Shown here one piece after another: positions 53,533 to 62,524 of a DNA stretch of 64,000 nt. The notes under the pieces are model-generated. The model saw only the letters and a program-made list of their open reading frames with translations, had not been told where the DNA came from and made no database searches. The stretch is from Paenibacillus sp. PL2-23. Its GTDB lineage: Bacteria; Bacillota; Bacilli; Paenibacillales; Paenibacillaceae. The stretch covers positions 2,628,001 to 2,692,000 of the forward strand of contig NZ_CP162129.1 of assembly GCF_040834005.1 (NCBI RefSeq). Reading direction: 5' to 3'. Made by a program: the position numbers and the translations under genes. Position 1 is the first letter of the stretch, and the number at the start of each line of letters is the position of its first letter.

Positions 53533-54891
53533 ATGTACCGTAGACTTAGCTCGATCATGTTCCCGATATTGGTTGTCATGCTGATTGGCACCGGATATTG
53601 GGGCTATCAGGAGCATCAGGAAAAAAACTCGATTCTTATCAAGGCGGAAAATCAATATCAGCGCGCCTTCCATGATCTGACCTTCCATGTGGAAAAGCTG
53701 CATGAGCAGCTTGGCAACACGCTGGCAGTCAATTCCACCTCCAATGACTATCACCGCAAGGGACTTGTGAACGTATGGCGGCTGACGAGCCAGGCGCAGA
53801 ACGAGATCAGCCAGCTGCCGCTGAGCTATTTGCCGTTCAACGAAGCGGAGGACTTCTTGTCCCGCATCTCCAACTTCGCTTACAAAACGGCGGTTCGCGA
53901 TCTAACCAAGCATCCATTGTCTGACAGCGAATATCAGACGCTTCAGGCGCTGTATCAGAAGTCGGACGAAATCGCCAAGGACCTGCTCAGCATGCAGGAG
54001 GACGTTCTCCATAACAATCTGCGGTGGATGGATGTGGAAATTGCCATTGCGGCGGATCAGTCGGAGAGCGGCAATATCATTGTGGACGGCCTGCGCGGCG
54101 TCAACGAGAAGATAGGCGCCTATCCCGAGCTGGATTGGGGTCCATCCGTGAACAGCATCTATGAGAAGCGCACGATTAAGCTGCTTAGCGGCGAGCAAGT
54201 ATCCTCGGAGCAAGTGAGGCAGAAGGCAGCCGAGTTTATGAAGATTGATCCGTCACAGGTGAACGTCACGGAAAACGGAAAGGGAACCGAATACTCCTCC
54301 TATTCCGCTGTCGTGTTCCCTGACGACCCCTCCCGCAAGGTGCAGATGGACTTCACACAGCGCGGCGGGGGCCAGCTGATCTGGTTCATGAAATTCCGGG
54401 ATCTGGGACCGGCGAAGGTGTCGCTGGAGCAAGCGAAAGCAGCCGCAGACAAGCTGCTGGAGGAGCATGGCTTCACGAACATGCGAGCGGTAAGCTATGA
54501 TATGTACGATGATTCGGGCACCTTTACTTATGTAAGCACGCAGAACGGCGTTTTGATCTACCCCGACAGGCTGACGGTTAAGGTGGCGCTCGACAATGGG
54601 GAGGCTGTCGGCCTTCAGGCCAGCGACTATGTGTACGAGCACCGCGAGCGTGAGCTGCCAAGCCCGATTCTTGGCAAGGACGAGGCCCGGCAAGCCATCA
54701 ATCCCGCAATGGACATCTCTAAGGTGCAGCTGGCGTTGATTGACGGAGACTTGGGCGAAGAGGTGCTCTGCTATGAATTTACGGGTCAAATCAACGGTGC
54801 GCTGTACCGCATCTATATTAACGCGGAGTCCGGCATCGAGGAGTCCATTGAGCTGATGAACGAAGGCGACCGGAAGGCTTCCGCAGGTTAA
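53533..54891 (+). CDS. ypeB: Germination protein YpeB
   Basis: Spore inner-membrane protein that protects and positions the cortex-lytic enzyme SleB. The 452 residues have an N-terminal helix (about 7-25), a helical bundle to about 190, and repeated PepSY domains (about 210-440). In B. subtilis it follows sleB; here no sleB lies upstream, so SleB, if made, is encoded elsewhere. Confidence 0.93.
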   Translation: MYRRLSSIMFPILVVMLIGTGYWGYQEHQEKNSILIKAENQYQRAFHDLTFHVEKLHEQLGNTLAVNSTSNDYHRKGLVNVWRLTSQAQNEISQLPLSYLPFNEAEDFLSRISNFAYKTAVRDLTKHPLSDSEYQTLQALYQKSDEIAKDLLSMQEDVLHNNLRWMDVEIAIAADQSESGNIIVDGLRGVNEKIGAYPELDWGPSVNSIYEKRTIKLLSGEQVSSEQVRQKAAEFMKIDPSQVNVTENGKGTEYSSYSAVVFPDDPSRKVQMDFTQRGGGQLIWFMKFRDLGPAKVSLEQAKAAADKLLEEHGFTNMRAVSYDMYDDSGTFTYVSTQNGVLIYPDRLTVKVALDNGEAVGLQASDYVYEHRERELPSPILGKDEARQAINPAMDISKVQLALIDGDLGEEVLCYEFTGQINGALYRIYINAESGIEESIELMNEGDRKASAG

Positions 54892-54928
54892 GCGCAGCTC
54901 CGCTTAATCTCGATATAGCTCCCTACCA

Positions 54929-54944
54929 TTCGACATGATATAAT
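54929..54944 (+). promoter_or_regulatory. Extended -10 promoter of ypfA with Spo0A-box core
   Basis: TGATATAAT (54936-54944) is a full extended -10. TTCGACA (54929-54935), an exact 0A-box core, directly abuts it. The -35 region is weak. Binding there would block the promoter. Confidence 0.55.
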
Positions 54945-54969
54945 GTCACCTATATGGGAGGGGTCACTA

Positions 54970-55626
54970 TTGCTGCCTAAGGTTAATCAGATGCTGCATT
55001 ATCAGATCGCGTCGTCCGATGAAGAGGAAGCGGCGCTGGAATATCGTTCAAGGATTGCCGACGAGGAGGACGATTCCTACCTGATCGAATATCCGCTTAA
55101 CGAGAAGACGGGACGACCGAAGCGCCTGTTCCTCGGCGATGAGCTGTCTGTTTATTTTGTATCGGGAGAAGGGGTCAAGCATTACTTCGACTCTCATGTG
55201 ACTGGCTTCATGGAGGACGGCCTTATCCGTCTTGTCAAGATTATGAAGCCGGATCCGGAGCGCATGACCAAAGTGCAGCGCAGAAGCTTCCTTCGTATGC
55301 CCGCGACGCTGGATCTGGCCGTGAAGCTGTCGAATCTGGAGCGCTTCGTATGCCAGACGGACGATGTTGGGGGCGGGGGCATCTCATTTATCTGCGATCC
55401 CCAGTGGAACATCAAGCAAGGGTCCACGCTGGAATGCTGGCTGCTGCTGCCTTACAAGAATGGATCGCTTGAGCATGCTCCCTTCCAAGCCGAGGTGGTT
55501 CGCATTAATGAGCTTGAAACGGGACGCAAGCAGATCATGAGCAAGTTTGTGGCTATTAATGATACCGAGCGCGGGAAGATCATTCGCTACTGCTTCGAGA
55601 AGCAGCTTGAATACCGAAATCGATAA
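54970..55626 (+). CDS. ypfA: PilZ-domain c-di-GMP receptor, YpfA/DgrA-like
   Basis: Flagellar-brake type protein: YcgR-like N domain (about 1-95) and PilZ domain (about 98-210). TTG 54970 is 6 bases after GGGAGGGG and gives 218 residues, the B. subtilis length; ATG 54943 would start before the site. The c-di-GMP motif R105-x3-R109 is present. The second motif reads D132-V-G-G-G-G137, with Gly where Ser is usual (D/N-x-S-x-x-G). Confidence 0.9.
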   Translation: MLPKVNQMLHYQIASSDEEEAALEYRSRIADEEDDSYLIEYPLNEKTGRPKRLFLGDELSVYFVSGEGVKHYFDSHVTGFMEDGLIRLVKIMKPDPERMTKVQRRSFLRMPATLDLAVKLSNLERFVCQTDDVGGGGISFICDPQWNIKQGSTLECWLLLPYKNGSLEHAPFQAEVVRINELETGRKQIMSKFVAINDTERGKIIRYCFEKQLEYRNR

Positions 55627-55681
55627 CAGGAATAATGGGATGGGGATATAGGAATGCTAGCCTTAGGAAGGAGGCATTCCC

Positions 55682-55885
55682 ATGCCTGATCAACAGCCTG
55701 CAGAAGGTTCAAAGGGCGATAAGGAGGAGGCGCTTCGGCTGGTTGGCGTGATCTGCGGATGGCTTGGCCGAGGGGCTGCTGTCCTGCTTATCCTGCTGCT
55801 GATTTGCCAGCTCGCCTTGCAAAATGAAACGTTCAGAAGCCTAGCGACAAGCGCGGATCGGTGGGAAGGAGCCCGCCTGAACTAG
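55682..55885 (+). CDS. ypfB: Small membrane protein, YpfB-like (DUF5359 position)
   Basis: 67 residues, ATG after AAGGAGG. A polar N terminus (about 1-20), one long hydrophobic helix (about 21-46, LILLLICQLAL) and a short outside tail. B. subtilis has ypfB in the same place between ypfA and cmk; the assignment rests mainly on position and size. Confidence 0.75.
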   Translation: MPDQQPAEGSKGDKEEALRLVGVICGWLGRGAAVLLILLLICQLALQNETFRSLATSADRWEGARLN

Positions 55886-55915
55886 CGCTTCTCTTTTGCA
55901 TCCCGAGGTAATGTG

Positions 55916-55954
55916 TGGTATAATTTTCACGTTCGCAGGCAATGCCTGCTTTTT
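55916..55954 (+). promoter_or_regulatory. Extended -10 followed at once by a terminator-like hairpin, before cmk
   Basis: TGGTATAAT (55916-55924) is an extended -10. From about +5 the transcript would read GCAGGC (55935-55940), AAT, GCCTGC (55944-55949), TTTTT. The same hairpin may also end the ypfA-ypfB message. Confidence 0.6.
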
Positions 55955-56025
55955 CTTTGAAATGGGAGAGGATGTTCGTTTCATGGAGAAAGAGGCCGTC
56001 TTGATTCAAAGGGGGTTGACTCTTA

Positions 56026-56724
56026 GTGGCGTTGCAGGATGGTGACAGCGACCGAATCAACATCGCAATTGACGGGCCGGCTGGAGCCGGCAAGAGCACG
56101 GTCGCAAGAATGGTCGCCGGACAATTGGGGTATGTGTACATCGATACAGGCGCGATGTACAGGGCGGTGACGCTGAGCGCGCAGCGCCAAGGCATCACAG
56201 CCAAGCAAGATGAAGCTCTGGCTCAAATGCTGAATGAGCTCCGTATTGAACTGGAGCCCAGCTCGAACGGCCAATTGATCTATGTGAACGGCGAGAACGT
56301 CACGCAGGAGATCAGGTCGAGAGAGGTGACGCGCCAGGTGTCTTACTTCGCTGCAAGCGGAGTCGTGCGCCAGGTGTTAAGCGGCATGCAGAGAGAGCTA
56401 GCCGTCCGCAAAGGCGTTGTGATGGACGGACGGGATATCGGCACTCATGTGCTGCCGGACGCTGAGCTTAAGGTGTTCCTGACGGCATCTGTTCAGGAAC
56501 GGGCCGCGAGACGGTTCAAGGAGCTGCCCGCCGATCAGGCCGTTCCGCTGGAGCAGCTGGAGCGGGAGATCGCTGAGAGGGACTCGTTGGACGAGCAGAG
56601 GGAAATATCGCCGCTTATTAAAGCGAAGGACGCCATAGAGCTGGACAGCAGTCATATGACGATCGATGAGGTTGTTGCCGCAATTGTGAAATTGGGCAGA
56701 ACCAAATTAGCGGAGGCGAAGTAA
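56026..56724 (+). CDS. cmk: Cytidylate kinase
   Basis: Phosphorylates CMP and dCMP. GTG 56026 follows a GGGGG run. The 232 residues have the P-loop GPAGAGKST (17-25), DTGAMYRAV, GRDIGTHVLPDA and the lid region with RRFKEL. Start of the cmk-plsC-S1 run, the same as B. subtilis. Confidence 0.95.
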   Translation: MALQDGDSDRINIAIDGPAGAGKSTVARMVAGQLGYVYIDTGAMYRAVTLSAQRQGITAKQDEALAQMLNELRIELEPSSNGQLIYVNGENVTQEIRSREVTRQVSYFAASGVVRQVLSGMQRELAVRKGVVMDGRDIGTHVLPDAELKVFLTASVQERAARRFKELPADQAVPLEQLEREIAERDSLDEQREISPLIKAKDAIELDSSHMTIDEVVAAIVKLGRTKLAEAK

Positions 56725-56727
56725 ACT

Positions 56728-57303
56728 ATGTTATACGTCATATTCCGCTTTTTGCTCAGGGTCATGTATACCGTACTGTTCCGGCTGCAGGCTGTAGGCG
56801 TGGACAACATTCCGAAGGAAGGTCCCGTCATATTAGCGTCGAACCACATCAGCAATCTGGATCCGCCCACCATCGGCGTAAAGGTGCCTCGCAAGGTATA
56901 CTTTATGGCGAAGGAGGAGCTGTTCAAGATTCCCGTGTTCGGAGCGCTGATCCGCTCTTTCGGGGCGTTCCCCGTGAAGCGCGGAGGCGTCAGCAAGGAT
57001 GCTATCAAGTCTGGCATCGCTCTGCTGAAGGCAGGCAATGTAATGGGTATATTCCCTGAGGGCTCGCGCAAGACCCCGGGCTCGGCCAAGAAAGGAACGG
57101 CAATGATCGCTATGCGCAGCGGCGCTGTCATTGTGCCCGTCGCGATTGTTGGCGGCTATAAGCTGTTCCGGACAACGAAGGCCGTATATGGCAAGCCCAT
57201 CTATCTTTCCGAAATTATTGATGAATCATCGCCAGATGCGCTGGATCAAGCGATGGAGGTCGTGATGGACCGCATTCGCGAGCTGTCCGCGCAGCATTCA
57301 TAA
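56728..57303 (+). CDS. plsC: 1-acyl-sn-glycerol-3-phosphate acyltransferase
   Basis: Second acylation in phosphatidic acid synthesis. The 191 residues have the catalytic NHISNLDPP (H-x4-D) and FPEGSRKTPG, after an N-terminal membrane helix. GGAGGCG over the end of cmk serves ATG 56728. Confidence 0.95.
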   Translation: MLYVIFRFLLRVMYTVLFRLQAVGVDNIPKEGPVILASNHISNLDPPTIGVKVPRKVYFMAKEELFKIPVFGALIRSFGAFPVKRGGVSKDAIKSGIALLKAGNVMGIFPEGSRKTPGSAKKGTAMIAMRSGAVIVPVAIVGGYKLFRTTKAVYGKPIYLSEIIDESSPDALDQAMEVVMDRIRELSAQHS

Positions 57304-57382
57304 TTGTTTTAAATACCGCGGGCCAAGTGCCCACCAAGCGGGTTTAAATAAAGTTGGGGTATGAATTGAGGAGGTTATTTCA

Positions 57383-58627
57383 ATGTCAGAAGAGATCAAT
57401 GTGCAGGACTCCGTTGCGGAAGAAGTGAACCAGGACGCGATGGACAATTTTGTATCTTTGAAGAAAGGCGACTCCGTTAAAGGTACAATCGTCAAAATCG
57501 AAGATAACCAAGCTTATGTAAGCCTTGGATATAAATACGACGGTGTCATCCCGATTCGCGAGCTGTCCTCCGTTCAGCTGGAGAACGCAACTGACGCGGT
57601 TCAAATCGGTCAAGAGGTCGAGCTTAAAGTAGTAAGCATCGACGACAACAAGGAAAGCCTGGTCCTCTCGAAGCGTCTGGTTGACGGTGAGAAGGCTTGG
57701 GAAGAGCTGCAAGGCAAATTCGAATCCGGCGAGGTATTCGAGGTTGTTGTGGCTGACGTTGTAAAAGGCGGTCTTGTGGCCGACGTTGGCGTGCGCGGAT
57801 TTATTCCGGCATCCATGGTTGAGCGCCATTTCGTTGAAGACTTCAGCGATTACAAGGGCCGTACGCTTCGCGTTAAAGTGAAGGAGCTTGATCTGGAGAA
57901 CAAGAAGGTTATTCTGTCCCAGAAGGATGTGCTTGACGCTGAGTTCGAGCAGAACAAGCAGCAAGTGATGAACGACCTGCAGGCTGGCCAAGAGCTGGAA
58001 GGCACTGTTCAGCGTCTGACTCCATTCGGCGCGTTTGTCGATATCGGCGGCGTTGATGGTCTGGTTCACGTATCCGAGCTGTCCTGGCAGCATGTTGCGC
58101 ATCCGAAGGATGTTGTAGCTGAAGGCCAATCCGTTCGTGTCAAAGTACTTAAAGTTGACCCTGCCGCTGGCAAAATCAGCCTGAGCATCAAAGCGGCTCA
58201 GCCTGGTCCTTGGGATACGGCTGCTGGTCAATTCAACGTCGGCGACATCGTAACGGGTACAGTTCGCCGTATCGTAACATTCGGCGCCTTCGTTGAAATC
58301 GCGCCTGGCGTTGAAGGCTTGGTGCACATCTCCCAGATCGCGCATCGCCATGTTGCGACGCCGTTCGAGGTGTTGAAGGAAGGCCAGGAAGTGAAGGCGA
58401 AGGTTCTGGACTTCAACCCTGCGGAGAAGCGCGTCTCCCTCAGCATCAAGGAGACAGAAGAAGCGCCTGAGCAGCCAGCTCAGGAAGCGAAGTCCGAGCG
58501 CGCTCCACGTGCGCCTCGCGCACCGAAGATCGAAGAGATCAACAATCCGAACGTCAGCCTGAACAGCTCCAGCATGAGCTATTCCTTGGGCGAGCGCTTC
58601 GGCGACAAGCTTAGCAAGCTGAAATAA
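57383..58627 (+). CDS. ypfD: S1 RNA-binding domain protein (YpfD / short RpsA type)
   Basis: 414 residues with four S1 domains (about 28-97, 115-183, 197-268, 284-353), each with a GxVxxIxxFGAFVDI-type core, and a low-complexity Ala/Arg/Pro tail (about 365-395). In low-GC Gram-positives this protein is related to ribosomal protein S1 but shorter and not essential in B. subtilis. GAGGAGG precedes ATG. Confidence 0.93.
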   Translation: MSEEINVQDSVAEEVNQDAMDNFVSLKKGDSVKGTIVKIEDNQAYVSLGYKYDGVIPIRELSSVQLENATDAVQIGQEVELKVVSIDDNKESLVLSKRLVDGEKAWEELQGKFESGEVFEVVVADVVKGGLVADVGVRGFIPASMVERHFVEDFSDYKGRTLRVKVKELDLENKKVILSQKDVLDAEFEQNKQQVMNDLQAGQELEGTVQRLTPFGAFVDIGGVDGLVHVSELSWQHVAHPKDVVAEGQSVRVKVLKVDPAAGKISLSIKAAQPGPWDTAAGQFNVGDIVTGTVRRIVTFGAFVEIAPGVEGLVHISQIAHRHVATPFEVLKEGQEVKAKVLDFNPAEKRVSLSIKETEEAPEQPAQEAKSERAPRAPRAPKIEEINNPNVSLNSSSMSYSLGERFGDKLSKLK

Positions 58628-58640
58628 TGTGAAGGTTCAC

Positions 58641-58679
58641 AAGGCTGTTCCTGCTCTCGGGCGGGAATAGCCTTTTTTT
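58641..58679 (+). terminator. Terminator after the S1-domain gene
   Basis: AAGGCTGTTCC (58641-58651) with GGAATAGCCTT (58664-58674), one G-U pair, then T run. Confidence 0.92.
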
Positions 58680-58715
58680 GTTGGCGCATAATAGGGGTAC
58701 ATGAGGTGATTGAAC

Positions 58716-59375
58716 ATGATATCGGGCTATGTATGCGCTATTGTTATTATCATTGTCTCCATTTTATGGGTCACGGGCTGGAGGGAGACGATCGCTCCCA
58801 ATGTTTCTACTAGAGAGGTTCTCTTCTGTGCGGGCCTCCTGGCGCTTGCTGCAATGCCGCTCCCTCTATGGTTCTCGCCGCTGCCTTCAATGCCCGATGT
58901 GCAGCTCCATGCCTCGGCCAGCTTGCTGCTGCTTGGCGGGTTATTCGTCATCAGTCGAAAGGGCTTTGAAGGCTATCGCTCCTATATCGGCTCCTGCGCG
59001 ATCATGGTCGGAATGGTATGGGGAAGCGTGAGGGGGCTGTATGCTCATGAGACGATGTTTTATGTGTTCCATCCCGACTGGGATGCTCCTTTGCTTGGCG
59101 GACTGTTGTGCGGAGCGTTTGCTTCCGAGCGCAAGCAGCAATTTGTTATCGTGACGTGGGGAGGCGCTCTAAGCGCTGTCGTGCAAAGGCTGCTGGAAGG
59201 AAGCGGCCTTGCTTCAATCGGAGCGTGGCCGTGGTGGGACGGAGTGGCTGCGGCCTTATCCGCTGCTGTGACGTTCACCATCGTATCTCGCGCCATCCGG
59301 CGGTGCCTGGTGAAGCTGGGGGCAGCGGGATGGCTGGGATGGCTTCGCCAACTGAAAGGAGACAAATCGTCATGA
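58716..59375 (+). CDS. yphA: Multi-spanning membrane protein, YphA-like
   Basis: 219 residues with about six hydrophobic helices and no enzyme motif. ATG 58716 is 7 bases from GAGGTG; TTG 58710 is too close. The stop overlaps the next start (ATGA). Position before the YIEGIA gene and der matches B. subtilis yphA. Function unknown. Confidence 0.75.
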   Translation: MISGYVCAIVIIIVSILWVTGWRETIAPNVSTREVLFCAGLLALAAMPLPLWFSPLPSMPDVQLHASASLLLLGGLFVISRKGFEGYRSYIGSCAIMVGMVWGSVRGLYAHETMFYVFHPDWDAPLLGGLLCGAFASERKQQFVIVTWGGALSAVVQRLLEGSGLASIGAWPWWDGVAAALSAAVTFTIVSRAIRRCLVKLGAAGWLGWLRQLKGDKSS

Positions 59376-60289
59376 TGGATTTTTATGAGCAGAATCATCA
59401 TTTGATCAGTGTGTTGCTCGGCATCGCCTTCGGCATTATCGCCAGATTGTTAATGCTCAAGACGGATTACAGGCAATATCCGACGTATCCGCACGGCAGA
59501 ATCATCCATATCTCCCTTGGCGTCATCGCTGCCGCTTTAGGCGCGGTAGCGGTGCCAGCCCTGTACAATAAGGATTATACGGCCATTACTTTTCTGACAC
59601 TGGCGGCGTCTCAATTCCGGGATGTGCGCAAGATGGAGCGGGAGACACTGACCAAGATCGACAGCCTTGAGCTGGTCAGCCGAGGCGCTACATATATAGA
59701 AGGGATTGCCATGGTATTCGAAGGCCGTAATTATCTGGTGATCATGTCCGCGCTTTTGACCAGTCTGTTCGCCATTATGCTGAACTTCTGGTTCGGCATC
59801 GCGGCTGGGCTTGTCACGCTGCTGATTGTGCTCAAGCTGAAATCCGGCAAGTCGATCTCCCATATTGCCGCTGTTGAGCAGGGAGAGGTCAGGGTCGACG
59901 GTCCGGATCTGTTCGTGGACGATATCTATATTATGAATGTGGGTCTTAAGGCCAATCAGGATATTATCGCAAGCCGGGGCGTCGGCTACATTATTACTCC
60001 CTTCAATGCCAATGGCAAAGTAACCATTAGCAATCTCGGTCAGAGACAGGCCATTCTATATGACCTTGCCACTATATTAGGCGTATTCCGGGATGACGGG
60101 GAGCCTGCTCTTATCCCCATGGCGAAGCTGGATATGAAGGATGGAAGGCTGGCGGTATTCCTGCTCCCTCAAGAGAAGGACCCCGGCAAGGGCAAAGAAA
60201 TTGTGCTGCGGGTGCCCATCCTGGAATCTGCGGTGAGAATGCCAACCGAGGCTCGGGTCAATCAGGGAGGAGGAGAGGGGCATGGCTAG
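59372..60289 (+). CDS. YIEGIA-family membrane protein, YphB/SeaA-like
   Basis: Spore-former protein named for its conserved motif, seen here as GATYIEGIAMVFEGRNYL (about 107-125). The 305 residues have about five helices in the first half and a soluble C-terminal domain ending in FLLPQEKDP-like sequence. AAAGGAG is 10 bases before ATG 59372. It overlaps both neighbours by a few bases, so the three genes are coupled. Confidence 0.85.
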   Translation: MMDFYEQNHHLISVLLGIAFGIIARLLMLKTDYRQYPTYPHGRIIHISLGVIAAALGAVAVPALYNKDYTAITFLTLAASQFRDVRKMERETLTKIDSLELVSRGATYIEGIAMVFEGRNYLVIMSALLTSLFAIMLNFWFGIAAGLVTLLIVLKLKSGKSISHIAAVEQGEVRVDGPDLFVDDIYIMNVGLKANQDIIASRGVGYIITPFNANGKVTISNLGQRQAILYDLATILGVFRDDGEPALIPMAKLDMKDGRLAVFLLPQEKDPGKGKEIVLRVPILESAVRMPTEARVNQGGGEGHG

Positions 60290-60473
60290 AATTGTAGCGG
60301 TTGTATCCATTCATTCCGACGAGGTGCGAGGCGGGGCGCCCATATTTATTGCTCCGGATGAAGCCAAAATGGAGGATATCGCGTTTCTCTTGGAGAAAAT
60401 ATTGGATGCTAGCGCACACGATTTGAAGAACGGGACAATTGTTTTGGTGGATCATGCCAATGAGACCTATTAA
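60282..60473 (+). CDS. Capping-complex subunit for YIEGIA
   Basis: 63-residue soluble protein found next to YIEGIA genes in spore formers. It has alternating beta and helix (MARIVAVVSIHSDEV, FIAPDEAKMEDIAFLL). ATG 60282 overlaps the end of the previous gene and follows GGAGGAGAGGGG. The name comes from family annotation; its mechanism is little known. Confidence 0.8.
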   Translation: MARIVAVVSIHSDEVRGGAPIFIAPDEAKMEDIAFLLEKILDASAHDLKNGTIVLVDHANETY

Positions 60474-60484
60474 ATATGAAAAGT

Positions 60485-60513
60485 TAGCCAAGAGCGTTCT
60501 TTTTTGCTATGAT
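60485..60513 (+). promoter_or_regulatory. Putative sigma-A promoter of der
   Basis: TAGCCA (60485-60490), 17 bases, TATGAT (60508-60513). Confidence 0.5.
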
Positions 60514-60578
60514 GGGATACGTGAGAATTGCAGACATTCGATGAAATCTAAGCTTCACGAACTGTTAAGGAGTGAATA

Positions 60579-61907
60579 ATGTTTATGGCAAGACCCGTTA
60601 TTGCCATTGTCGGTCGTCCAAATGTGGGGAAATCTACGATTTTCAACCGTGTTATTGGCGACAGACTGGCTATCGTTGAGGATAAACCAGGCGTAACCCG
60701 CGACCGTCTCTACGGCACGGGGGAGTGGAACGGCAAGCCGTTCAGCATTATCGATACGGGTGGTATCGAAATTGACGGCGAAGATGAAATTATGAAATCG
60801 GTGCGGATGCAGGCGGAGCTTGCCGTGGAAGAGGCGGACGTCATCATCTTTATGGTGGACGCCAAAAGCGGCTTGACCCATGCCGACGACGAGGTTGCGC
60901 AGATGCTGTTCCGTTCACGCAAGCCTGTCGTGGTAGCGGTGAACAAGGTGGACAACGAAAATCGTATGGACGAGGTGTACGAGTTCTATGGGCTTGGCTT
61001 CGGTCAGCCGATTCCAATCTCGGGCTCTCATGGTCTTGGCATTGGCGATCTGCTGGACGCCGCCACGGATCTGCTGCCGGAGCTGGAGGATGACGGCTAC
61101 GATGAGGACGTCATTCGAGTTGCACTCATTGGGCGTCCGAACGTTGGCAAGTCGTCGCTTGTGAACGCTCTGCTGGGCGAGGACCGCGTTATTGTCAGCA
61201 ATGTAGCAGGCACAACGCGAGACGCAATCGACACGCCGTTCGAGCATGACGGCCAGCGCTACGTGCTGATTGACACAGCCGGCATGCGCAAGCGCGGCAA
61301 GGTGTACGAGTCAACGGAAAAGTACAGCGTCATGCGTGCGATGAAAGCGATTGAGCGGGCAGACGTCGTGCTTGTTCTCATTAACGGCGAAGAAGGCATT
61401 ATCGAGCAGGACAAGCATATTGCCGGCTATGCCCATGAAGCGGGCAAGGCATCCATCTTTGTTGTGAACAAATGGGATACTGTCGAGAAGGACGATAAGA
61501 CGATGGCTCATTTTACAGGGAAGATTAGGGATCACTTTCTGTTCATGACGTACGCGCCGGTTGTCTTCCTGTCCGCGCTTACGAAGCAGCGCCTACATAA
61601 GCTTCTGCCTGTCGTGAATCATGTATCCGAGCAGCACGCGATGCGCATTCAGACCCATCTGCTGAACGATGTTGTGTCGGATGCCGTAGCGATCAATCCG
61701 CCGCCTTCCGACAAGGGCAAGCGGCTTCGCATCAACTATGTGACGCAGGTGGCGACCAAGCCTCCGACGATCGTATGCTTTGTCAACGATCCGGACCTGA
61801 TGCATTTCTCGTACGAACGTTATTTGGAAAATAAAATTCGCGCGGCATTCGATTTCGAAGGTACGCCACTTCGCATCTTCACGCGGCGCAAATCCGATGA
61901 AGACTAG
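60579..61907 (+). CDS. der: Ribosome biogenesis GTPase Der (EngA)
   Basis: Two tandem GTPase domains and a KH-like domain; needed for 50S assembly. G1 motifs GRPNVGKST (near 11) and GRPNVGKSS (near 186), G3 DTGG and DTAG, G4 NKVD and NKWD are intact over 442 residues. AAGGAG is 6 bases before ATG 60579; ATG 60585 is also possible. Confidence 0.97.
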   Translation: MFMARPVIAIVGRPNVGKSTIFNRVIGDRLAIVEDKPGVTRDRLYGTGEWNGKPFSIIDTGGIEIDGEDEIMKSVRMQAELAVEEADVIIFMVDAKSGLTHADDEVAQMLFRSRKPVVVAVNKVDNENRMDEVYEFYGLGFGQPIPISGSHGLGIGDLLDAATDLLPELEDDGYDEDVIRVALIGRPNVGKSSLVNALLGEDRVIVSNVAGTTRDAIDTPFEHDGQRYVLIDTAGMRKRGKVYESTEKYSVMRAMKAIERADVVLVLINGEEGIIEQDKHIAGYAHEAGKASIFVVNKWDTVEKDDKTMAHFTGKIRDHFLFMTYAPVVFLSALTKQRLHKLLPVVNHVSEQHAMRIQTHLLNDVVSDAVAINPPPSDKGKRLRINYVTQVATKPPTIVCFVNDPDLMHFSYERYLENKIRAAFDFEGTPLRIFTRRKSDED

Positions 61908-61919
61908 GGGAGAAGAAGG

Positions 61920-62519
61920 TTGCTACTGGATATTGTCGCGGTTGCGCTCAGTTATTTGATCGGTTCGGTATCATTCAGCATCGTCATTGCGAAGTGGATC
62001 AAAGGCATTGACATCCGCCAGCATGGCAGCGGGAACGCGGGAGCTACCAATACGCTGCGCGTGCTTGGCAAAGGCCCCGGGATTCTAGTATTCGCATTGG
62101 ATATTGCAAAAGGCGTGCTGGCTGTCTACCTCGGCTACACGCTGGGGGATAACGGGTGGATTCCCGTGCTGTGCGGCTTGGCAGCCATCATCGGCCACAA
62201 TTGGCCGATCTGGTTCAGATTCAAGGGCGGCAAAGGCATCGCCACAACAATTGGGGTTATTGCGACCCTGGCGTTTTTCCCTGCCCTGTACGCGGGTCTA
62301 ATCGCTATATTGGTTATTGTTATTACTCGTTACGTATCGCTGGGCTCGTTGATCTTCGCGGGACTGCTGCCCGTCTTTATCGTCTTGCTTCAACATTCCT
62401 GGCCGTTGTTCAGCGCGGCGCTTGCGATCGCGATTTTTGCTTTTGTTCGGCATCGGTCGAATATCGTTAAGCTGCTGCAAGGGACGGAGAACAAGTTAGG
62501 GGCTAAGAAGGAGGCATAA
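61920..62519 (+). CDS. plsY: Acyl-phosphate:glycerol-3-phosphate acyltransferase PlsY
   Basis: First acylation in phospholipid synthesis. TTG 61920 follows GGGGAG by 7 bases. The 199 residues have five to seven helices and the three PlsY loops: IRQHGSGNAGATNTLR, GHNWPIWFRFKGGKGIAT and VRHRSNIVKLLQGTENK. It lies directly before gpsA, which makes its substrate. Confidence 0.95.
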   Translation: MLLDIVAVALSYLIGSVSFSIVIAKWIKGIDIRQHGSGNAGATNTLRVLGKGPGILVFALDIAKGVLAVYLGYTLGDNGWIPVLCGLAAIIGHNWPIWFRFKGGKGIATTIGVIATLAFFPALYAGLIAILVIVITRYVSLGSLIFAGLLPVFIVLLQHSWPLFSAALAIAIFAFVRHRSNIVKLLQGTENKLGAKKEA

Positions 62520-62524
62520 GCGGT

